From contig JAHZIX010000022.1 of the NCBI GenBank assembly GCA_022601195.1, positions 124,001 through 188,000 of the forward strand: a stretch of 64,000 nt of DNA, given 5' to 3'. Under the pieces are notes generated by a model, which saw nothing but the letters and a program-made list of their open reading frames with translations, made no database searches and was not told the DNA's origin. Within the stretch, counting starts at the first letter, position 1. Each line of letters begins with the position of its first letter. The position numbers were made by a program, and so were the translations under genes. Shown one piece after another: positions 39,388-47,300 of this stretch. This DNA comes from Deltaproteobacteria bacterium (GTDB lineage Bacteria > Acidobacteriota > Thermoanaerobaculia > Multivoradales > JAHZIX01).

Positions 39388-42300
39388 CGGCGACCTCCTA
39401 CCGGTTGACGGGCCTGGCTCTCTGCGATCTCCGCGTCCTGACTTTCTAGCTCCTGAGGTTCCAGCTCCTTGGATTCCACCTCAGGAGAGCTCCTAGCCCG
39501 AGGGTCTTTTCGTCCTCCAGGGCCACGACGACGAGCCATGCGCTGGCGACGTAGGGCTCCCCGGCCTCGGCTATCCACCAAAGTCTCGGTCGGTTCTTCG
39601 CTACCCTTTTGGAGCCGCTCGATGACTCTGGCCAAGCCCTTGATGCTCGGCCCCTCGTAAAGGCTCGCCGCGGGAACTTCGACCCCCAGCTGCCGCTTGA
39701 TCTCCGCCACCACCTGAATACCCACCAACGAAGTTCCCCCCAACTCGAAGAAGTTGTCCAAGGATCCGATCCCTTCGATCGCCAGCTGCCCCTGCCAAAT
39801 TTGCGCTAGCGTTCGTTCCAACTCTCCTTCCGGCTTGACGAACCGGTTCTGGAGCGGAGGTCGAGGATGGGCCCTTCGCGGCTCACCGGAATCCTGGAGC
39901 TGATCCGCCAAGGCGTTCTGAGCCTGGCGCAACAGCTCTTCCGCATCCGTCGACCTTCCATAGGCTTGAGTCAGGGCCTGAAAGTCCTGGGGAGAGACCA
40001 AGATTCGAGGAGCCGAGCGGTTCGCCAGCACCCGGTAGAAGGCATCGATTCCCTCCTGACCATCGATACCCGCAGCCCGCAGCCCTTGGTCGCTGCCTTC
40101 CTCTGAAGCAGCCTCCTGCCGTAGCCCACCGAGGCGGCTGTCGGCCCGTGCGGCCATACCTTGGTCTTTCCAGGCTCCCCAGGCGATGGAACAACACAAG
40201 GTGCCGGGATGACGGCAATGAAAGCCCTCGGCGAAGGCGTCCAAAGCATTGTTGGCCGCGCTGTAGTCCACCTGTCCAAAGCCTCCCAGAGGAGCCGCTA
40301 GGGACGAGAAGAGAAGGAGAAAGTCGAGCTCACCAGCCCCCAAGGCGGCTTCCAAAGCAGGACCACCGAGGACCTTGGGAGCCAAAACAGCGGCAGCATC
40401 TTCTACGGTCTTGCGCTGCGCGACCCCGTCACCGGCTACCCCAGCGGCGTGAATCACGCCGTCCAAGCGACCGAACCGTTGGCGAGCACTTCGCACGACC
40501 TCGGTCATGGCGGCGACATCAGCGACATCAGCGGTGGTGGCCATGACCTCGGCTCCTGCCTCCTCCAGCTCCCGCCAGCTCTCCGCTTCCGGCACTCTTC
40601 GGCCAGTCAGCACCAAGCGGGCCTGCCACCGGCGGGCCAACTCGAGGGCAAAAACCCTTCCCAATCCACCGAATCCACCGGTGATCAGGTAGACGCCCCG
40701 GCGCCGCAGAAGTAAATCGGACTCCAATTGGGGAGTCACCGTTGTGGGAGACGAGGAAGCCTCCTCGGACCGAGCTTCCGGGGAGGCGATCCCGTGAGGC
40801 AGTTCCGGCAAGGAGACGGCTCGCGCTGTTTGCTCCCAACGGCTCTCCCCCCGATAGGCCACCGGAGGCTCCAGCCCGTCGCTGGGTTCCTCCGCCAGGA
40901 GACGACGGGCCAATCGTTCTAGAGCCGGGCCGGCCTTGGGCAAAGTGATGTCAACGGAGCGACAAGTGAGAGCGGGCGACTCCTGGGGCAAGACTCGGGC
41001 CGGTCCGTGGATCGCCGCCCTCGCCGGTAATGGAGCATCGCCGAAGGTCACCCTCTGGGCTCCCGTGGTGACCACCGTGAGCCTGATGGGCTGCTCAAAA
41101 GTCCGGCGGCCAATCGCTTGCCCCAGACCCAGGAGACTGTAGAAACCCAGCTCCAGGTCCACGGAAGACACCGACTCTCCGTTGGTAACGCTGGTCACGG
41201 ATCCCAGGTGCACGACTCGACGAGGCAATCTTCCGGCCCCCTCCACGGCTTGAAACAAGCTCTCCAGGTCGACGCTGGAGCCGGGGCGAAGGTGGAAGAG
41301 GTCAGGGGAAATCTGCTGAAACTCGGAACCTGGAACCACCGAGACAACCTCGGCGCCGTAGTTCCGTAGTTGCCTGGCCATTTCCTCTCCGAGGCCTTCC
41401 TGATCTTCGAAGAGCAGCCATTTTTCTCCAGCGGCGGGCGCCGGCCTGGGGGGTGCCACGGAAGGCTGCCAATAGGGCAGGTAAAACCAGTCCTTCAACT
41501 CCCTTCGCTGAGCCGCGGTGGCGATCGAGTCGGACTCCGGACTTGGCTGGGGAGCCGCAACCGCCGGCTCGGCCCAATACCGCTGGCTCTGAAAGGGATA
41601 AGTGGGCAGGACTTGCCGGCGCCGCTCTTCTGCGCCATAGAAATGCTGCCACTGGGGCTTGATTCCGGACAGCCACAGCCGCCCGAGGGTAGTGAGCAGA
41701 AAGCGGCTGTCGTCTTCCCTGCTCTTGGCCGCCGGTAGCGAAGCCAGTGCCCGGTGGGCCGTCGAGAAAGCCTCCTGCCGGCGGGCCAGAGTCGTCAGAG
41801 CCTGACCGGGGCCGACCTCCAACAACAACCGGCTGGGGTCTTCCAGCAACCGCCCCACCGCCGCGGCGAAACGCACCGGCTGGCGAAGCTGGGCCGCCCA
41901 ATAGGAGGCATCCACAGCCTCCTCCGAGCGAATCCAATCGCCGCTGACGTTGGAGAGGAAAGGCAGCCGTGGAGTGGATCGAGGCCGTTGGGCAACAGCC
42001 TTTTCGAAGGCCACCACCGCCGGTTCCATCATGGCGGAGTGAAAGGCGTGGGAAGTGGCCAGAAGACGACAGGGAATCCCCTCCTCCTTGAAGGACTTCT
42101 CCAACTGCACCACCGCCTGTCGCGGTCCCGAGACGACGGTGGACCGGGGACCGTTGATCACCGCCACCTCGAGGGTCTCCAGAGCGGCTGCTAGATCGGG
42201 CGAGAAAGATGGCTGATGCCCCCTACCCGCCAGCAAATCCTCGACCTCTTCTGCCGGTAGGGAAACGGAGAGCATGGCACCCGCCGACATCTCCCCCATC

Positions 42301-44330
42301 AAGCGGCCGCGCTCGGCAACCAGAGCTAGGGCATCCTCTAGGGTGAAAACTCCCGCCAAACAGGCTGCCACCCACTCGCCGATGGAGTGCCCCAGGTAGG
42401 CATCGGGCTTCAGGCCCCAATCGCTCCACAGACCGGCCAAGGAATATTCCACCGCAAACAGGGCGGGCTGAGCGAAGCGAGTTGCGGTCAGCCGTTCCTT
42501 GGCTTGAGCCAAACTCGAGCCCTCGGCGGGAAGGTGGTCGGAAGAGGGGTCGGAGAAACCAAGGAGCTCCCGAAGATCGATGCCCATGGGCACCCGTAGG
42601 ATCTCGGCACAGTGGTCCAAACGCCGCCGGAATCCCTCTTCGTTGCGATAGAGGCTGGCGGCCATGCCGAGGTGCTGACTCCCTTGACCGGGAAACAGGA
42701 ACGCCACCGAAGGCTCGCTGCCGGGGGCTGTCCCAATCCATTGCACCTCCGGCTCCTCTCCCCGTAACAGGGAGATTGCTTCTTCCCGGCCCTCGGCGAC
42801 CACGGCCATGCGGTGGCCGAGAGAACGCCGGCCGCGCTGCAAGGTAAAAGCAGCGTCAGCTAGGGGGATCTCCGGGCGGGATTCCAGATGGTCCGCCAAC
42901 TCGACTGCTGCCTGGAAGAGGGGTTCTTCACCCTGGGCTGACAACAGGAGAAGCTGGTGAGGCCGCGAGGCACCCCCGGGGCTACGGGGAGGTGCCTCCT
43001 CGAGCACCAAGTGGGCGTTTGTGCCGCCAATGCCGAAGGAGCTGACCCCGGCTCGCCGCGGCCCATTCTCCGCTGGCCACGGTTGCAAACGGTGATTGAC
43101 TGCGAAGGGCCCCCGGGAGAAGTCGATCTTGGGGTTGGGTTGTTCGAAACCTAGGCTGGCCGGCAATTCCCGGTGCTCCAAAGCCAATACGGTCTTGATC
43201 AGACCAGCCACTCCCGCAGCGGTGTCCAGGTGCCCCAGGTTGCTCTTCACGGAGCCCACAGCACAGGCGCCGCGGCGCTCCTGAGAACCCAGCGCCAGGC
43301 TCAAGGCCTCCATCTCGATGGGATCCCCCAGCTCCGTACCGGTGCCGTGAGCCTCCACATAGGAAATGGACTCGGGGGTGGCCTCCGCCATTTCCAGAGC
43401 CTCGGCGATGACCGCTGCCTGGCACTCCACGCTGGGAGCGGTATACCCCACCTTCTGTCGGCCGTCGTTGTTGACCGCCGAGCCCCGTAGGATGGCCCGG
43501 ATGGAATCGCCGTCCGCCACCGCCTCCGCCAGCCTCTTGAGCACGACGATGCCCGTTCCGCTTCCCCTCACGGTGCCCTGGGCCGCAGCGTCGAAGGGAC
43601 GACAGTGGCCGTCTGGGGAGAAGATCATCCCCGGTTGGTACCGGTAGCCTTGGGCCTGGGGAATCTCTAGGGAAGAACCGCCCGCTAGAGCGACATCGAT
43701 CTCACCGCTGAGCAAGCTCTGGCAGGCTAGGTGTACCGCTACCAAAGAGGTAGAGCAAGCTGTTTGTACCGCCACCGCCGGCCCTCGGAGGTCGAGGGCG
43801 TAGGCCACCCGGCTCGCCAGGAAGTCCTTGAGGTTACCGACGCTCAATTGGTAGACCTCTGCCGGATCCACCGCTCCGCCTCCCAAACCCAATTGGTACA
43901 GCATGTAGGACTCGAGGCCCGCGCCCGCATAAACCCCGACGGTGCGATTCGTAGCCTCATCTTCGGGATTGCAGCCGGCTGATTCCAAGGCTTCCACCGC
44001 GCATTCCAGGAACAGGCGATGTTGAGGATCCATGGCGATGGCTTCCCGCGGGCTGTAACCGAAATAGCCCGCATCGAAGCGATCGATCCCATCGAGGAGA
44101 ACCGATTTCTTGACGAAGCCCTCTCGGCCCAGTTGCTCCCGAGACACTCCCGCCTCCAGGAGCTGGTCATCGCTCAACTCCTCCACAGCCTCTCGACCCT
44201 CTCGCAATAGCTTCCAGAAGGCCGCCGGATTCGATGCTCCAGGAAAGCGACAAGCCAAGCCCACGACCGCAATGGAGCCGTCCCGATGCTCTCCTCGCGA
44301 CCGCTTGCGCCCCCGCACCCGGGCCGAGGC
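39384..44330 (-). other. PKS module KS-AT(malonyl)-KR-ACP
   Basis: This module extends the acyl-aminoacyl thioester by C2 and reduces it to a beta-hydroxyl. KS Cys is near 43755, AT Ser near 42385, the HAFH malonyl motif near 42040, the KR nucleotide motif near 40690 and the KR Tyr near 40265. After Tyr or Phe this gives a statine-like gamma-amino-beta-hydroxy unit. The KR reads GVAGDG where B-type domains have LDD, so hydroxyl stereochemistry is uncertain. Confidence 0.9.
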
Positions 44331-47300
44331 CAGGGCCGACTCTCCTACGGAGGCTTCGCCAAAGGCTGCTACCAAAGAGCGAATGGTCGGATAGCGAAAC
44401 AGATCCACCAGGGTGAGACGGTCACCGAGCACCGGCTGGAGATCACCATGGACTCGGGTCACCAGCAGTGAATGGCCACCGAGGTCGAAGAAGTTGTCAT
44501 CCAGACCCACCTGAGCTAGGCCGAGGGCCCGACGCCAAACCTCGGCGACCGCCTGCTCCCGCTCGCTGCGCGGCAATGCGCTCTTGCCAGCACCGGTTCC
44601 GGTAGCCACCCGCGGCTGGGCTGCCGGCAAAGCTTGGCGATCCAGTTTCCCGGCGGGAGACCGAGGCAGCTTCTCGAGGAAAACGATGCGGGCAGGAATC
44701 ATCGAAGGGGGCAGCTGCCGACGAGCCGCGTCTTTCAGCTGGTCCGCAGACACTTCCTCCTCGCCAGCCACCACATAGGCCACCAGGTGGCCACCACCGG
44801 AAGGGTCTGTCGCCGCGGCGACCACGCACTCCGCCACCGCTGAATGGCCGGCCAGAGCCGCCTCCACTTCGCCCGGCTCGATGCGAAATCCGCGAATCTT
44901 GAGCTGTTGATCACGGCGGCCGAGAAAATCGATCTCACCGCGGGACAACCACCGAGCGAGATCCCCCGTACGGTACATTCGTTGACCCGGCAGAGCCGAA
45001 AAGGGGGCTGGAACAAACCGTTCCGCGGTCAGCCCGGGGCGCCCCAAGTAGCCGCGACCGACGCCCAAACCACCGACATAGAGCTCCCCCACGACTCCCA
45101 CGGGCGAAGACTTGCCCTGGCCGTCCAGGACGTAGCACTGTACGTTTTCTAGGGGGCGGCCGATACTCGGTTTGGTGGGCGCTAATTTTGAAGCCTCGAG
45201 CCTAGAAGAGTCCCGCCCGGAGGTAGCCTCGTGGGGGCTTGTCGAGAGTTCGGGCGAATCTCCATCCGCACGACCACCGCTGGCGTCCGTGCTCCCAGCT
45301 CGACTCCCAGGTCCAGTCCCAGATCCAGTCGTAGCTCCGGTCCTCGCTCCTAGCGGCTCGCAGATCGCCCAGGAAGCACAGACCGTCGTTTCGGTGGGTC
45401 CATAGGCGTTGAAGAGCCGACGGTCAGCGCCCCAAGTGTTTACCAAGGCTGGTGCCAGAGACTCTCCGGCACAAATGAGGCTCCTCAAGGCCGGCAAAGG
45501 TGTTGCCGGCAGAGCTGCCAGGGAGGAAGGGGGCAGGGTGACGTGAGAGATCTCCAGTCGCTCCAGCAACTTGGCGAGGGCGGATCCGGGCAGCATCTCC
45601 TGTTCCGGTGCGACACAGAGGGCAGCGCCGGAAGCGACAGCCATGGCCATTTCAGACACTGAGGCATCGAAGGAAAGGGCGGCAAAAAAGAGCACTCGAC
45701 TCTGCCGGTCGACCCCAAAGGCCCGCGACTGAGCGTGCGCCAGGTTGGCCAGACCGCGATGCCCCAGAAGAACTCCCTTGGGGCGGCCGGTGGATCCGGA
45801 GGTATAGATGGCATAAGCCAACCCATCCGGGTCGACCTGCGGTAGCCCCTCTTCGAGCACTGGGTCCGCGAACAAGGGAGCCTCTTCGCCGCTGCTGGAC
45901 GGCGCATCGGGACGGCTCGACGCCAGCAGGAGGCCTCGTCCTTCCCCGAGCGGTCCTATCTCCAACGGCTGAGACGCTGCCGTTTCGAGGCCCAGACTCT
46001 GGCCACCAGCAGCGTCCGTCACCACCCAGGGTGCCGCCGAATCCTGCAACATGAAAGCCAATCGATCTTCCGGGTAGGCCGGGTCGAGGGGAAGGTAAAC
46101 AGCCCCTGAGCGCAGCACGCCCAAGAAGGCAGCCACTTGACTGGCACCGCGGGGCAAGGCCACGGCAACTCGGGTCTCCGCCCTCACCCCCGAGCGGCAA
46201 AGCGCCAGCGCCACTTGCCGAGACCCTTCCTCTAGCTCCCTGTAGGTGAAGATTCGCTGCCCACCTCGTCCGTCTTCTTCGACGATCGCCGCAGCCTCGG
46301 GGGTGTTATGAGCCCAGGACAGGAACGGGTCGATGAGGAGCTGGAAGGAAGCTTTTCCGGGTGCTCCATCGGGCGCACTGCTGAAGGCCTTGCTGGCCGC
46401 GCCCTGCTTCTCGGCAGTGGCATCCCGCTCCACTGGATTCCACTCCACGAGATTCCATTCCAAGAGAGCCTGATGCTGCTCCGCCGGAGTCAACAGCGGC
46501 AGCTCGGAAAGTCTTCGCTGGGGCGAACTGGCAGCGGCTTTCAGCACGGCGCTGTATTGCCTCGTCAGCCGCGCTGCGGAAGTAGCATCGAAGAGCTCCG
46601 CATCGTAGTGCAATACCGCCTCGACTCCGTGGGAGGACTCCGCCAGCACCAACTCCAAATCGAATTGAACGTCGCGACCGGCGATCTCCACCGATTCCAA
46701 TTCCAGACCGCCGAGGGTCAGCTGGGAGCCGGATCGCCCCAAAACAAAGCCCGAGAGGCCGGACTTGGACAGCCGATGAGGCCGCTCCAAGGTCAGCATG
46801 ACTTGAAAGAGAGGGCTCCGCCCAAGCTCTCGCTGGGGCTTCAACTTCTCCACCAATAAGGGAAAGGGGTAGTCCTGATGCTCGAGAGCCCCAACCACGG
46901 TTTGTCGAGTGCGGCGCAGGAACTCTTCGAAGGAGGGATCTCCCGTCAACTGCCCTCGCAGGGGTAAGGGATTGACCAAATAGCCCACCATAGCTGCCAA
47001 ACCCGGTCGGTCTCGGCCGGTCGCCGGGGAGCCCACGAGCAGATCCCGCTGGCCACTGAGGCGTCCCAGCAACACCTGAAGGGACGCTAGGAGGGAGGCG
47101 AAAAGAGTGCCGTCTACCGCCGTGGCCATGCGCTGCAAAAGCTCCACCGTGGGGAGCTCGATTTCAAAAGGAAGACTCGCCCCGCGACGGGGACCACTGG
47201 GCAGTCGGGGGTGATCCGTAGGGAGGTTAAGGATCGCTGGTGCCCCGGCGAGGGCGGTCCGCCAATAGCCTTCCAATTCTTGCCCCCGAGGCCCCGCCAG

